DNA of 40,637 bases from an uncultured Clostridia bacterium (GTDB lineage Bacteria > Bacillota > Clostridia > Peptostreptococcales > Anaerovoracaceae). The stretch covers positions 1 through 40,637 of the forward strand of contig CALXBQ010000053.1 of NCBI GenBank assembly GCA_944386595.1, in the 5' to 3' direction. The position numbers were made by a program, and so were the translations under genes. Position 1 is the stretch's first letter. Every line of letters starts with the position of its first letter. Below the pieces are notes generated by a model. The model was not told the DNA's origin. It searched no databases and saw only the letters and a list, made by a program, of their open reading frames with translations. Of this stretch, positions 26,465 to 36,966 are shown in pieces.

Positions 26465-27577
26465 ATGAACAAGAAAATTCTCATTACCGGCATCGGAGCA
26501 GTAGTAGTGCTGGCGGGTATCATCGCGGCGGTACTCCTCTGGCCTAAGGACCAGCCTTACGATTACGATCTTTCGGAGTATGTCAAGGTGGGAGACTATA
26601 AGGGTCTCGATTACAGCATCGCTGAGGTAAGCGTAACAGACGACGAAGTCGATACGGAAATAGATTCCAGACTTCAGTCGGCGGCAACTACCGAAACCGT
26701 CACCGAAGGTAAGGTGGAAGACGGAGACTCCATTAACATCGCTTTTGCCGGAACCATAGACGGTGAAGAATTTGAGGGTGGAAGCAGCGAGTCCTACGAT
26801 ATAACCGTAGGAACGACCCAGATGATTGACGGCTTTGTGGAAGGACTCATAGGCCACGAGATAGGCGACAATGTTATTCTTAACCTTAAGTTCCCGGACG
26901 ACTACAGCAATGAAGACGTAGCCGGAAAGGACGTTGTGTTCGACGTTACCATTAACTATAAGAGCGTTAAAGTTGTGCCTGAGCTCGACGAGGATTTCGT
27001 CAAGGAGAACTCCGACGTGGATACGGTAGAGGAGTATAAGGAGGCAGTAAAGGAGGAACTTCTGGCTCAGAAGGAATCTCAGGCCGACCTCGATGCCAAA
27101 GAAGCCCTCTGGAACGAGATAGTGGCTGATTCCGAGGTGATAAGCTATCCGGAGAAGGAACTGGAGGCAGCCAACGCTGCGGCTGACGAGATAGAGAAGC
27201 AGTATAAGTCTCAGGCGGAATCCTACGGAATGGAGTGGGAGGATTTCCTCGAAAGCTACATGGGTTCTTCTCAGGAGGACTTCGAGGAAAGCAAGAAGCA
27301 GTACGCCGAGGAGACCGTTCTTCAGGAAATGGTGATGTACTACATAGCCAGGGAAGAGGGTATAGAGGTTACGGACAAGGAATACAAGGAGTACCTTGCA
27401 GATTCTCTGGAAACCTACGGATTTACGGAGGATACCTTTAAGCAATCCTACGGCCAGACCATAGAGGAGTACGCCGACGACAACCAGTGGAGAACGGCAA
27501 TGCTTCTGGAAAAGGTTCTGGACAAGGTTATGGAGTACGGCAATAAGGTGCAAGCCGATGACTCCACCGGGGAATAA
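26465..27577 (+). CDS. Membrane-anchored trigger-factor-like peptidyl-prolyl isomerase
   Basis: This 370-residue protein starts MNKKILITGIGAVVVLAGI with one N-terminal hydrophobic segment (residues 5-26) and no lipobox cysteine, so it is probably anchored outside the membrane. Then comes an FKBP-type isomerase domain of trigger-factor style (VEDGDSINIAFAGTIDGEEF, GTTQMIDGFVEGLIGHEIGD, FPDDYSNEDVAGKDVVFDVT, as short blocks). A long helical region similar to the trigger factor C-terminal chaperone arms follows (ELDEDFVKENSDVDTVEEYK onward). The ribosome-binding N-domain is missing. I infer a folding helper for exported proteins. AGGAAGG lies before the ATG at 26465; an earlier in-frame start at 26429 has no ribosome site. 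Confidence 0.85.
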   Translation: MNKKILITGIGAVVVLAGIIAAVLLWPKDQPYDYDLSEYVKVGDYKGLDYSIAEVSVTDDEVDTEIDSRLQSAATTETVTEGKVEDGDSINIAFAGTIDGEEFEGGSSESYDITVGTTQMIDGFVEGLIGHEIGDNVILNLKFPDDYSNEDVAGKDVVFDVTINYKSVKVVPELDEDFVKENSDVDTVEEYKEAVKEELLAQKESQADLDAKEALWNEIVADSEVISYPEKELEAANAAADEIEKQYKSQAESYGMEWEDFLESYMGSSQEDFEESKKQYAEETVLQEMVMYYIAREEGIEVTDKEYKEYLADSLETYGFTEDTFKQSYGQTIEEYADDNQWRTAMLLEKVLDKVMEYGNKVQADDSTGE

Positions 27578-27604
27578 GCGGTAATTTAACACGGAAAAGC
27601 AGAT

Positions 27605-27645
27605 GGCGGACGGCCGCGGGTTAGTGCGGAGGTCCGCCTGTTTTG
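27605..27645 (+). terminator. Terminator after the trigger-factor-like gene
   Basis: GGCGGAC (27605-27611) and GTCCGCC (27632-27638) form the outer stem, followed by TGTTTTG. It begins 28 bases after the stop codon. Confidence 0.7.
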
Positions 27646-27649
27646 TCTA

Positions 27650-27678
27650 TGGAAACAGACGATGAAATATTGTATAAT
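27650..27678 (+). promoter_or_regulatory. Promoter of nrdR-cmk
   Basis: TGGAAA (27650-27655), 17-bp spacer, perfect TATAAT (27673-27678). The -35 matches TTGACA weakly. Confidence 0.55.
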
Positions 27679-27729
27679 TGACATAGGATAAGCCGTAAGC
27701 GGCGAAACACCAAAAACGGAGGAAATGCA

Positions 27730-28185
27730 ATGAGATGTCCCTACTGTGAAAACACGGATACCAAGGTAATAGATTCAAGGCCTACGGAAGACGGCCATGC
27801 CATAAGAAGAAGACGGGAATGCGAGAGGTGCGGAAGACGCTTTACCACTTATGAAAAGGTGGAGGAGTCCATAATAATGGTGGTGAAGAAGGACGGAAGG
27901 CGCGAGGCTTTTGACAGAAACAAGATGATGAACGGAATCATCAAAGCCTGCGAGAAGCGGCCGGTTTCCCTTGCGGATATAGAGAAAATGTCCGGCGAAA
28001 TAGAACGGGGACTCAACAACCTCATGGAAAAAGAGGTAAAGAGCTCCTTCATAGGCGAGCTGGTGATGGATAAGCTGAAGGATATAGACCAGGTTGCCTA
28101 CGTCAGATTTGCATCGGTGTACAGACAGTTTACCGACGTGAACACCTTCATAAGCGAGATAGAAAAGCTTATGGGAAAGAAATAG
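27730..28185 (+). CDS. nrdR: Transcriptional repressor NrdR
   Basis: NrdR represses ribonucleotide reductase genes, sensing ATP/dATP. The 151-residue protein (family norm about 150) has a zinc ribbon with Cys3, Cys6, Cys31 and Cys34 (CPYC and CERC), the signature [20 protein letters not shown], and an ATP-cone domain ([16 protein letters not shown]). CGGAGG stands 8 bases before the ATG. cmk follows 25 bases later and is probably on the same transcript. No nrd genes are in the window. Confidence 0.97.
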   Translation: MRCPYCENTDTKVIDSRPTEDGHAIRRRRECERCGRRFTTYEKVEESIIMVVKKDGRREAFDRNKMMNGIIKACEKRPVSLADIEKMSGEIERGLNNLMEKEVKSSFIGELVMDKLKDIDQVAYVRFASVYRQFTDVNTFISEIEKLMGKK

Positions 28186-28210
28186 GGAGAAACCGGGAGG
28201 TAAAGATACC

Positions 28211-28861
28211 ATGATAAGAATTGCAATCGACGGACCCAGCGGCGCGGGAAAGAGCACGGTCGCGAAGGCCGTGGCCGGCAGGCTGGGAATAGATTACATA
28301 GATACGGGAGCCATGTACAGGGCCCTGGGATATAAGATGAAGCTGAAGGGCGTAGAGCCCGTTGAGGACGAAAGACTGGCGGAGCTTCTTGAAAGTACGG
28401 ACATAGATTTTCGCGCCGGGGATATATATCTTGACGGAGAAATCGTGAACGACAAAATACGCACACCGGAGATGTCCATGGCCGCATCGGCGTGTTCCGC
28501 CCTTGCCATGGTGAGGAGAAAGCTGGTGGAGCTTCAGCAGAACATGGCTGCAAGCAAGAGCGTGATAATGGACGGACGGGATATAGGAACCGTCGTTTTA
28601 CCTGACGCCGAGCTTAAGTATTTCATTACGGCTTCGGCGGAGGAGAGAGCCTCACGCAGATATAAGGAGCTTATGGAAAAAGGTCAGGACGTAAGCTACG
28701 ACAGCATTCTTTCCGACATCATCGAAAGGGATCACAACGACTCTACCAGAGAGGTCACTCCTCTCAGGCAGGCAGACGACGCGGTGCTCCTCGACACTAC
28801 TCTTATGACTGCCGAAGAGGTGGTAAACAGGATTTGCACAGACGCCGGTAAAATGCTATAA
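28211..28861 (+). CDS. cmk: Cytidylate kinase
   Basis: Phosphorylates CMP and dCMP. The 216-residue protein has the P-loop GPSGAGKST (residues 8-16), DTGAMYRALGYK, MDGRDIGTVVLPDAELKYF and a lid region with RASRRYKEL, then RDHNDSTREVTPLRQADDAV, each a Cmk hallmark. The length is normal. GGGAGG lies before the ATG. The last 30 bases of the gene contain a good promoter for radC. Confidence 0.96.
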   Translation: MIRIAIDGPSGAGKSTVAKAVAGRLGIDYIDTGAMYRALGYKMKLKGVEPVEDERLAELLESTDIDFRAGDIYLDGEIVNDKIRTPEMSMAASACSALAMVRRKLVELQQNMAASKSVIMDGRDIGTVVLPDAELKYFITASAEERASRRYKELMEKGQDVSYDSILSDIIERDHNDSTREVTPLRQADDAVLLDTTLMTAEEVVNRICTDAGKML

Positions 28862-28862
28862 T
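28834..28862 (+). promoter_or_regulatory. Promoter for radC-mreBCD inside the 3' end of cmk
   Basis: TTGCAC (28834-28839), 17-bp spacer, TATAAT (28857-28862) with an extended TGC just before it. The -10 box overlaps the cmk stop codon. It would start the radC transcript near 28869, separating the wall-elongation cluster from nrdR-cmk. Confidence 0.7.
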
Positions 28863-28923
28863 TAAGGGTGATATTTTTACGTTTTCGTTTTTGCCGCCTG
28901 AATCGCCTGAAACGGAGGGATTT

Positions 28924-29604
28924 ATGCGGATAAAACTTTTGCCGGAAGACGAAAGACCGGTAGAGAAGGCTTTGTCTTCGGGAATCGAAAGCCTTTCCAA
29001 TGCGGAGCTCATAGCGCTGGTGCTGCGCACCGGATTCGACGGCGTTTCAGCCATTCATTTAGGTGAGGAAATACTGGCGGGTGTGGACGGAGGTATTAAG
29101 GGCCTCGGAAAAGCATCACCCGATGAGCTTATGAGCATTAAAGGCGTGGGCAGATCCAAGGCGTGCGCTCTGGCGGGAGCCGTAGAGCTGGGAAAGCGGA
29201 TAGCTTCGGCTCAGGCCAGGTACGAAGGTAACGCCGAGTCGGCCGAGAGCGTGGCGGATATGTTTATGGAGGAGCTGCGCTATAAGCAGAAGGAACATTT
29301 CAAGTGCCTTCTCGTAGATGCAAAGGGAAAGGTGATTTTCTGCGACGACGTATCCGTGGGAGATCTTTCCACAGCCGTCGTTCATCCGAGAGAGGTGTTC
29401 AGCCAGGCGGTGAAAAGATCGGCTTCGGCGGTGATTCTCGTTCACAATCATCCCAGCGGAGACCCGAGCCCCAGCAGCGAGGATATAAAGACCACGGCGA
29501 GACTTTCGGAGTCGGGCAGGGTTCTGGGAATTAAAGTCCTGGATCACGTTATAATAGGCGACGGACGTTATATAAGCATGCGGGGCGCGGGACTTATGGA
29601 GTGA
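28924..29604 (+). CDS. radC: RadC family protein (MPN+/JAMM domain)
   Basis: A 226-residue protein with N-terminal helix-hairpin-helix motifs (SNAELIALVLRTG, MSIKGVGRSKACAL) and a C-terminal JAMM metal site: HNHPSGDPSPSSED with His174 and the following Asp, plus SVGDLSTAVVHPREVF. Despite the name, a role in DNA repair is unproven, and the family has no settled function. It precedes mreBCD, its usual place in Firmicutes. The ATG at 28924 has GGAGG 5 bases upstream; an ATG-like start at 28891 lacks a site. Confidence 0.95.
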   Translation: MRIKLLPEDERPVEKALSSGIESLSNAELIALVLRTGFDGVSAIHLGEEILAGVDGGIKGLGKASPDELMSIKGVGRSKACALAGAVELGKRIASAQARYEGNAESAESVADMFMEELRYKQKEHFKCLLVDAKGKVIFCDDVSVGDLSTAVVHPREVFSQAVKRSASAVILVHNHPSGDPSPSSEDIKTTARLSESGRVLGIKVLDHVIIGDGRYISMRGAGLME

Positions 29605-29645
29605 CCCCGACAGCAGTTTTTGATAATAATTCGGAGGTATGATAG

Positions 29646-30689
29646 ATGCTTAACTTTTTATCTGCAAAGGACATGGGAATTGATCTGGGAACGGCCAATA
29701 CCCTTATTTACATAAAGGACAGCGGAATTGTTCTCAACGAACCTTCAGTAATCGCCGTTGACAACAGGCGCGGTATCACGCTGGCCGTCGGCGATGAGGC
29801 GAAGGCCATGATAGGAAAGGCACCTGCCAATATTTCCGTAATAAGACCCCTTCAGGACGGTGTAATTTCAGACTTTGACAGAACGGCGGATATGCTCAGC
29901 GAATTTATCGCAAAGGCGGTTTCGGCCAACAAGATAAAGAACTACAGAGCCGTTGTGGGAGTACCGAGCGGAGTAACCGAGGTGGAAAAGAGAGCCGTGG
30001 AGGAGGTTGTACGCCAGATGGGAGCCTCAGAGGTCTACATTCTCGAGGAGCCTATGGCGGCAGCCATAGGAGCGGGACTTGACGTTGACAGCTCGACGGC
30101 GTGCATGATAGCCGATATAGGCGGAGGCACCACGGATATTGCCATCGTCGCTTTAGGAGGCGTCGTTGCCAGCACATCTATAAGACATGCGGGAGACAAG
30201 TTCAACGACGCCATAATTCAGTACGTGAGAAAGAGACATTCTCTCCTCATCGGAGAAAAGACGGCGGAAAAGCTTAAGATTCAGGCCGGAGCCGCATGCC
30301 TTGACACCGATGAGAACGGAGACGAGATAATAAAGACCGTGAAGGCAAGCGGAAGGGATATAATCTCGGGCCTTCCTAAGATTATCGACGTTACCAACAG
30401 GGACATCATGCTGGCTCTTCAGGAGTCGGTGGATATAGTCATAGACGGAATTAAGGCCACCATCGAGAAGGCTCCGCCTGAAATCGCCGCAGACATAGCA
30501 GAAAGCGGAATAGTTCTTTCCGGCGGAGGCGGACTCATCTACAATCTGGATAAGCTTATCGAGAAGAGAACCGGCATGAAGGCTTCCATTGCGGAAAACG
30601 CTTTTGAGGCGGTTGCATTAGGTACAGGAATGAGCCTTAACGATATAGAGAAGCTTAAGGTGTATGCTTCCAGCGTTAAGAGAAGATAA
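29646..30689 (+). CDS. mreB: Rod-shape determining protein MreB
   Basis: This bacterial actin of 347 residues forms membrane-bound filaments that guide side-wall synthesis. Actin-fold ATP motifs are intact: GIDLGTANTLIYI (phosphate 1, from residue 11), VVGVPSGVTEVEKRAV, EEPMAAAIGAGLDV, ADIGGGTTDIAIVALGG (phosphate 2) and VLSGGGGLIYNLDKL (adenosine). The N-terminus MLNFLSAKDMGIDLGT has a short amphipathic stretch that could bind the membrane. GGAGG lies before the ATG. It heads the mreB-mreC-mreD-PBP2 series. Confidence 0.97.
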   Translation: MLNFLSAKDMGIDLGTANTLIYIKDSGIVLNEPSVIAVDNRRGITLAVGDEAKAMIGKAPANISVIRPLQDGVISDFDRTADMLSEFIAKAVSANKIKNYRAVVGVPSGVTEVEKRAVEEVVRQMGASEVYILEEPMAAAIGAGLDVDSSTACMIADIGGGTTDIAIVALGGVVASTSIRHAGDKFNDAIIQYVRKRHSLLIGEKTAEKLKIQAGAACLDTDENGDEIIKTVKASGRDIISGLPKIIDVTNRDIMLALQESVDIVIDGIKATIEKAPPEIAADIAESGIVLSGGGGLIYNLDKLIEKRTGMKASIAENAFEAVALGTGMSLNDIEKLKVYASSVKRR

Positions 30690-30703
30690 AGGAAAAGCAT
30701 TTA

Positions 30704-31519
30704 ATGAGGTGGATCAGAGAGCATAAGGTTTTGACTGCCGCCATAGCCATTTTGCTTGCGGCAGTGATAATTTTCTCGGTTTCCGCGGCCGGGGGCGGTC
30801 TGAACGGCGTCACGGGGGCGTTCGGAAATCTCTATTCCCGTGTGGAAAAACAGATGACTGCGGCGGGACGCGCCATATCGGAAAACGTCTCCGGTATTTT
30901 TTCGTACCGTCAGCTGCAGAAGGAAAACGAGGAGCTTAAGGAGGAAATCAACGAGCTTAAGGAAGAGATGAACAGGCTCGCCTTAAACGAAGAAGAGCTT
31001 GCAGATCTGAGGGAGCTTGCAGAGGCTCTTAACTACGATTTCATCGACGGCACCAGCGACATAGTGTCCGCCACCATAATATCCTTTGACGGACTTAACT
31101 GGACCAACATCTTCACCGTAAATGAAGGCAGCGACAGCGGAATCGAAGAGAACGACGTTGTAATATGCGGCGACGGTCTTGTGGGAAGAGTTTCACAGGT
31201 GGGAAAGAACTGGGCGAGAGTCATGTCCCTTACGGACGAGTCCGTAAAGATAAGCTTTAAATCGGGTGAAGATACCGATATGCTGGGAATCGTTGAGGGA
31301 ACCTCCGACGGTGAACTGACGGGATATATGCTGGAGGAGAAATCCGGAATAAAAAAAGGGGACAGGCTGGTGACTTCTGGAGTTGGAATGTATCCGGACG
31401 GAATCGAAATCGGAACCGTATCCAAGGTCTGGTACGATTCGGATTCACAGCTTACGAGGATAAATGTCAGCCCTTCCGTTGATTTTGAATCTCTGGATAA
31501 GGTATCGGTGGTATTATGA
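30704..31519 (+). CDS. mreC: Rod-shape determining protein MreC
   Basis: A 271-residue bitopic protein with a short cytoplasmic start, a membrane helix (about residues 10-27) and a coiled coil (about 70-105: QLQKENEELKEEINELKEEM as heptads). The extracytoplasmic MreC beta domain follows (SATIISFDGLNWTNIFTVNE, GLVGRVSQVGKNWARVMSL and LVTSGVGMYPDGIEIGTV). It bridges MreB and the penicillin-binding proteins. It lies 14 bases after mreB, and its stop overlaps mreD by four bases (ATGA). Confidence 0.96.
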   Translation: MRWIREHKVLTAAIAILLAAVIIFSVSAAGGGLNGVTGAFGNLYSRVEKQMTAAGRAISENVSGIFSYRQLQKENEELKEEINELKEEMNRLALNEEELADLRELAEALNYDFIDGTSDIVSATIISFDGLNWTNIFTVNEGSDSGIEENDVVICGDGLVGRVSQVGKNWARVMSLTDESVKISFKSGEDTDMLGIVEGTSDGELTGYMLEEKSGIKKGDRLVTSGVGMYPDGIEIGTVSKVWYDSDSQLTRINVSPSVDFESLDKVSVVL

Positions 31520-32019
31520 GATACAGAGTAATAGTTCCGGTATTTGCTGCAGCGTTTGTGTTGCAGCCTTTTCTTAACAGTCTTCTGCCGTGGAATTCGG
31601 CTCCCGAGCTGATAGTTTCGGCAGGACTCATGCTCTGCTTTTTCTATTCGCCGGAGGATGCTCTGCCTGCCGTTGTAACGGCAAGCGTGCTGGAACTTCT
31701 GCACGACCTTGCAATAGATCAGTATGCAGGGGCGTCCGTTGTGGCCCTCGTTGCGGCTGCAGCCTTTGTCCTCCTGGTAAAGCAGTTTATAAACATCGAG
31801 AATGCCCTTATGACGGCGGGAGTTTATCTGGGCGCGATAGTTATCGACTACGTTGTAATTTGGATTCTCTACAGACTGGCGGGAAGTCCCTACGGCTTTA
31901 TCTACGCCATGTCGAAGATACCGGCTTCGGTAATCGGAGATTTCCTGTTCGGAATGATACTTTACTTTATTTTCGTAAGAAGGCTGATAAAGCACAGAAG
32001 AGACAGGTATTTCAGATGA
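31516..32019 (+). CDS. mreD: Rod-shape determining protein MreD
   Basis: A 167-residue membrane protein with about five helices (ALVALVAAAAFVLLVK, GVYLGAIVIDYVVIWIL and similar), poorly conserved as is usual for MreD. The call rests on size, topology and position: it overlaps mreC and PBP2 by ATGA at both ends. It completes the elongasome membrane core. Confidence 0.9.
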   Translation: MRYRVIVPVFAAAFVLQPFLNSLLPWNSAPELIVSAGLMLCFFYSPEDALPAVVTASVLELLHDLAIDQYAGASVVALVAAAAFVLLVKQFINIENALMTAGVYLGAIVIDYVVIWILYRLAGSPYGFIYAMSKIPASVIGDFLFGMILYFIFVRRLIKHRRDRYFR

Positions 32020-34697
32020 AAAAAGACGTAAGATTCTTCGACTCAAGGTACCGGCTGATCGTCGGATTCATCGTTATACTGATGCTTGTACTCGGCGTGA
32101 GGCTTTTCGTTCTGGCGGTAGTTCAGCACGACAGATGGACGGGGGAAGCGTCTCAGCAGAACACCAAGACGATTACCACCTCCGCGCCGAGGGGAAATAT
32201 TTACGACAGAAACGGCAATCTGCTGGCGGGAAACGTGCAGATTTTCAACGTGACCTTCAACGCCGGCTCCATGAGTACGGAAGAGATAAACGAATCGGCC
32301 CTTACGGCCGTAAATAAACTGATTGAAAACGGCGACGAGGTAGTCGACGATTTTGCCATTAAGATAGACGAAGACGGCAGCTTCTCATACACCTACGATG
32401 AGGACGAGAAGGAATGGCTCAGAGAAAACGGATATAACACCGAAATCACCCCCAGTCAGCTTTTTTCCCTGATCTGCGCGGAGTATAATATAGATACGAG
32501 CGACAGATATGAAGCCATGGAGACTCTCAGCGGGAAGTACGGAGTCAACCTTCCGATTACCGTGCGGACCATGGAGTACAGCTATCAGACTCAGAAGAAA
32601 AACTTCTGGTCCAAGTTCGGCTTTACCCGGGATCAGATTGACAAGGGTATGACGGCTGAGGAATGCTTTGCAGAACTGAGAAAGAAGTACAAGGTGGACG
32701 AAAGCCTGTCCGATGCCGAGGCGAGGAAGATATTCATAATTAGAGATCAGGTGGCCAACAACGGCTACACCAGATACGTGCCGTTTACCATAGCTAAAGA
32801 CGTGTCCAATGAGAGCGTCATATATTTTGAGGAGGCAGCCATCGGGGGAGTTTCGGTTACGACCGGAACCGAAAGAGTTTACCCCGAAAACAGCACGGCG
32901 TGCCACGTTTTGGGATATATGGGCGCGATTTCCGAAAGCGAGGCATCAAGCTATACTTCCGAGGACGGTTATACCTCCACGGATCTCATAGGAAAGGACG
33001 GAATAGAGGCTGCGTACGAATCGTATCTTCACGGTATACCCGGAGTCAAGACCATAAGAGTAAACAGTGCCGGCGAAGAGGTGGCGACCATAAGCGAGAC
33101 GGATCCGGAGAAGGGCAAGGACGTATATCTTACCATAGACCTTGACCTTCAGAAGGTGACGGAGAATTCCCTTGAAAGAGCGATTAAAGGCTCCGCTCAC
33201 AGCGGAAGCGGCGCTGCCGTTGCCGTTGACGTCAAGACGGGAGAGGTCCTTGCCATGGCAAGCTATCCTGATTTTGACCTTAATATGTTCGCCGACGGAA
33301 TCTCCAATTCCGAGTGGGAATCGGTACAGGCGGAAAACCCGAGAGACGCTCTTTCACCTGCGCCCCTTTACAACAACGCTACGATGACGAGCGTATCCCC
33401 GGGCTCCACGTTTAAGCCTATTACGGCTCTGACGGCGTTAAAATGCGGTCTGGATCCGGACAGGGTGATAGTGGATCAGGGCAGAATAGAGTACGGCGGA
33501 AGGACCTTCGGATGCTCTGCGTGGAACTCCGGCGGTGGAACTCACGGCGCCGAGGACATGGAGTGGGGTATAGGTAATTCCTGCAACTACTACTTCTACT
33601 GCATTGCGACGAATAAGGACTGGGGTACGGGAGAATCCCTGGGCTACACGGAAGATATAGACGTGGACAAGATGCTTGAAACGGCGTCGATGTTCGGTCT
33701 GGGAGAGGCCAGCGGAATAGAGATTTACGAGACGGTTACGCCTATTGCAACCGCCGAGACAAAGCTTGCAAACTACAGGTACGGCGCGTGGAATGCCGTT
33801 TACGATAATGCCAGCACATATTTCCCTCGGGAGGTTACCGACGATTACGACAGGCTGTCCGAAAACATCACGACAATCGTGGACTATATCTACGATAATC
33901 CGGAGTATTCGGAGCTCATAGAGCTTATAAGGGAAAACACCGAGGTAAAGGACGATCAGGTTGAAAACGTGGCCTCCATGGTCAAGTTCGATTACTTCAA
34001 TCAGGCCGAGTGGACGACGGGCGACGTGTTCAATACATCTATAGGACAGGGACTTAACGCCTATACGCCTGTCCAGATGGCAAGGTACATTGCGACTCTG
34101 GGAAATAAAGGCGTAAGGAACGAGCTTACCCTTGTAAAGACCGTGGGCGGAGAAGAACAGTCCAAGGAAGCTGAGGCTGTGGATATAGGAATTCCGGAGG
34201 ACGACTGGGAAGCGGTGCTTAAGGGAATGAGGAGAGTAACTACCAGCGGTACCCTCGTAGGCGTATACGGACCTTCCTATCCTATATCTGTTGCCGCAAA
34301 GACAGGCACCGCGGAAAACCAGGGAATTAAGCAGCCTGCAGATGAAGTGGAGTACGTGAAGGAGCATCTGGAATCCTTCAATTCCGCAGCGAAAACGGAC
34401 GTTAGCTGGTCACAGGTTCAGACTAAGATGAAGGAGCTTATGCTCGACGATCCGGCAAAATATTCAACGGAAAACGACGCGGTGGATCAGGCTCTCATAG
34501 AGGTAAGCGACTATAAGATAAATCAGTCCATGATAAATTCCGAAAAGGATACATACGATTACTTTTCGTGGACGGTGGTTCTCGCTCCTGCAGAGGACCC
34601 TGAGATAGCGGTGGTGGTCATGCTGGTTGAAGGCGGCTGGTCAACAACTGCGGCCCCTGTAACAAAGGATATTTTAAACGCCTACTTCGGCTTATAA
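32016..34697 (+). CDS. mrdA: Penicillin-binding protein 2 (transpeptidase, elongasome)
   Basis: This 893-residue class B PBP cross-links peptidoglycan during side-wall growth. It has one N-terminal membrane helix (about 13-34), the PBP dimerisation domain (TSAPRGNIYDRNGNLLAGN near residue 50, and GKDGIEAAYESYLHG) and a transpeptidase domain with SxxK at Ser464 (STFK), SCN at 522-524 and KTG at 762-764. About 70 extra residues follow KTGTAE before the final strand, and an insert of about 170 lies between the two N-terminal motifs; long PBP2 proteins of this kind are known in Clostridia. The start is the ATG at 32016 overlapping the mreD stop. The same frame stays open upstream to 31590 but that part is only the shadow of mreD. 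Confidence 0.95.
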   Translation: MKKDVRFFDSRYRLIVGFIVILMLVLGVRLFVLAVVQHDRWTGEASQQNTKTITTSAPRGNIYDRNGNLLAGNVQIFNVTFNAGSMSTEEINESALTAVNKLIENGDEVVDDFAIKIDEDGSFSYTYDEDEKEWLRENGYNTEITPSQLFSLICAEYNIDTSDRYEAMETLSGKYGVNLPITVRTMEYSYQTQKKNFWSKFGFTRDQIDKGMTAEECFAELRKKYKVDESLSDAEARKIFIIRDQVANNGYTRYVPFTIAKDVSNESVIYFEEAAIGGVSVTTGTERVYPENSTACHVLGYMGAISESEASSYTSEDGYTSTDLIGKDGIEAAYESYLHGIPGVKTIRVNSAGEEVATISETDPEKGKDVYLTIDLDLQKVTENSLERAIKGSAHSGSGAAVAVDVKTGEVLAMASYPDFDLNMFADGISNSEWESVQAENPRDALSPAPLYNNATMTSVSPGSTFKPITALTALKCGLDPDRVIVDQGRIEYGGRTFGCSAWNSGGGTHGAEDMEWGIGNSCNYYFYCIATNKDWGTGESLGYTEDIDVDKMLETASMFGLGEASGIEIYETVTPIATAETKLANYRYGAWNAVYDNASTYFPREVTDDYDRLSENITTIVDYIYDNPEYSELIELIRENTEVKDDQVENVASMVKFDYFNQAEWTTGDVFNTSIGQGLNAYTPVQMARYIATLGNKGVRNELTLVKTVGGEEQSKEAEAVDIGIPEDDWEAVLKGMRRVTTSGTLVGVYGPSYPISVAAKTGTAENQGIKQPADEVEYVKEHLESFNSAAKTDVSWSQVQTKMKELMLDDPAKYSTENDAVDQALIEVSDYKINQSMINSEKDTYDYFSWTVVLAPAEDPEIAVVVMLVEGGWSTTAAPVTKDILNAYFGL

Positions 34698-34769
34698 TAA
34701 CGGGATTTCCGGCACGGAATGCGCGAAGACGGCCGGAATCCGCATAAAGGCGATATTTTGGAGGAAAGA

Positions 34770-35504
34770 ATGGGAAAGACGTATTTGATTACATCGGGAA
34801 AAGGCGGAACGGGCAAGACCATGTTCGCCGTCAACTTCGGCGCGACTCTTGCCATGAGGGGCCACAGCGTTGTCGTCCTCGACATGGATATGGGACTGAG
34901 AAATCTGGACCTTTATTTCGGCCTTGAGAATAATGTGGTTTACGACGTTTACGACGTTCTGACGGGGCTTTGCAGGATAAAGCAGGCTCTCATAAAGGAT
35001 AAACGCTTTGACAGCCTTTACGTCATGGCCGCTGCGCCTTCAAGAGACGATGGAACCCTGACTCCCCTTCACATGAAGGTGCTGTGCGAAAAGCTCAAAA
35101 GCGCCTACGACTACGTCATAATCGACTCGCCGTCGGGAATTGACGACGGTCTGGTTCTTGCCTCTGCCGGAGCCGACGAGGCGATAATAGTGATAAACCC
35201 GGAGTATTCGTCCATAAGGGACGCCGATAATCTGGACAGGGAGCTGGTATCCTTAGGTATTTCAAAGAGATGGCTGGTGGTAAACAAAGCCGTCGCCGAG
35301 CTTATGGCGGCGGGATACGCGCCGAAGCTTTCCGAAATCACTTACGTTCTTCAGCCGGAAATAGCCGGAATAATACAGCAGGATAGAAATATACAGATTT
35401 CCACCAATTTAGGTATGCCTATCGTTCTGAAGGAGGGTACTTACATCAGCGATAATTTTGAAAGAATCGCCGACAGAATCACCGCTCCTTCGGAAGAGGA
35501 ATAG
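34770..35504 (+). CDS. MinD-like ATPase (septum-site family)
   Basis: A 244-residue ParA/MinD-type ATPase with a deviant Walker A, GKGGTGKT (residues 9-16), DMDMGLRNLDLYFGLEN (switch region typical of MinD), VIIDSPSGID (Walker B) and INPEYSSIRDADN. These favour MinD over ParA or Mrp. The C-terminus stops at ADRITAPSEEE with no basic amphipathic helix, which in MinD binds the membrane. In related genomes minC and minE flank minD after mreBCD; here PBP2 precedes and eno follows. It may therefore have another partner or position a different system. The ATG at 34770 has GGAGGA upstream; an in-frame ATG at 34719 has no site. Confidence 0.88.
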   Translation: MGKTYLITSGKGGTGKTMFAVNFGATLAMRGHSVVVLDMDMGLRNLDLYFGLENNVVYDVYDVLTGLCRIKQALIKDKRFDSLYVMAAAPSRDDGTLTPLHMKVLCEKLKSAYDYVIIDSPSGIDDGLVLASAGADEAIIVINPEYSSIRDADNLDRELVSLGISKRWLVVNKAVAELMAAGYAPKLSEITYVLQPEIAGIIQQDRNIQISTNLGMPIVLKEGTYISDNFERIADRITAPSEEE

Positions 35505-36845
<1,341 letters not shown>

Positions 36846-36865
36846 ACTTCAGAATACGACTTTTG

Positions 36866-36892
36866 ACCCGGGCGCGGTAATGCCCGGGTTTT
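36866..36892 (+). terminator. Terminator after eno
   Basis: ACCCGGGC (36866-36873) and GCCCGGGT (36882-36889) make a perfect 8-bp GC-rich stem followed by TTTT through 36892. Confidence 0.9.
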
Positions 36893-36966
36893 CGCGTATT
36901 TCGGGAGAAGTTCAAAAGCCTGATAAGAATAATATGTTAAAAAAATGAGTAAATTGTGATAAGTTG

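Noticed and set aside
31590-32015. Upstream extension of the PBP2 frame by 142 codons
   Set aside because: It overlaps mreD fully and encodes a Cys/Arg-rich nonsense stretch; the ATG at 32016 overlaps the mreD stop in the same way as other genes of the operon.
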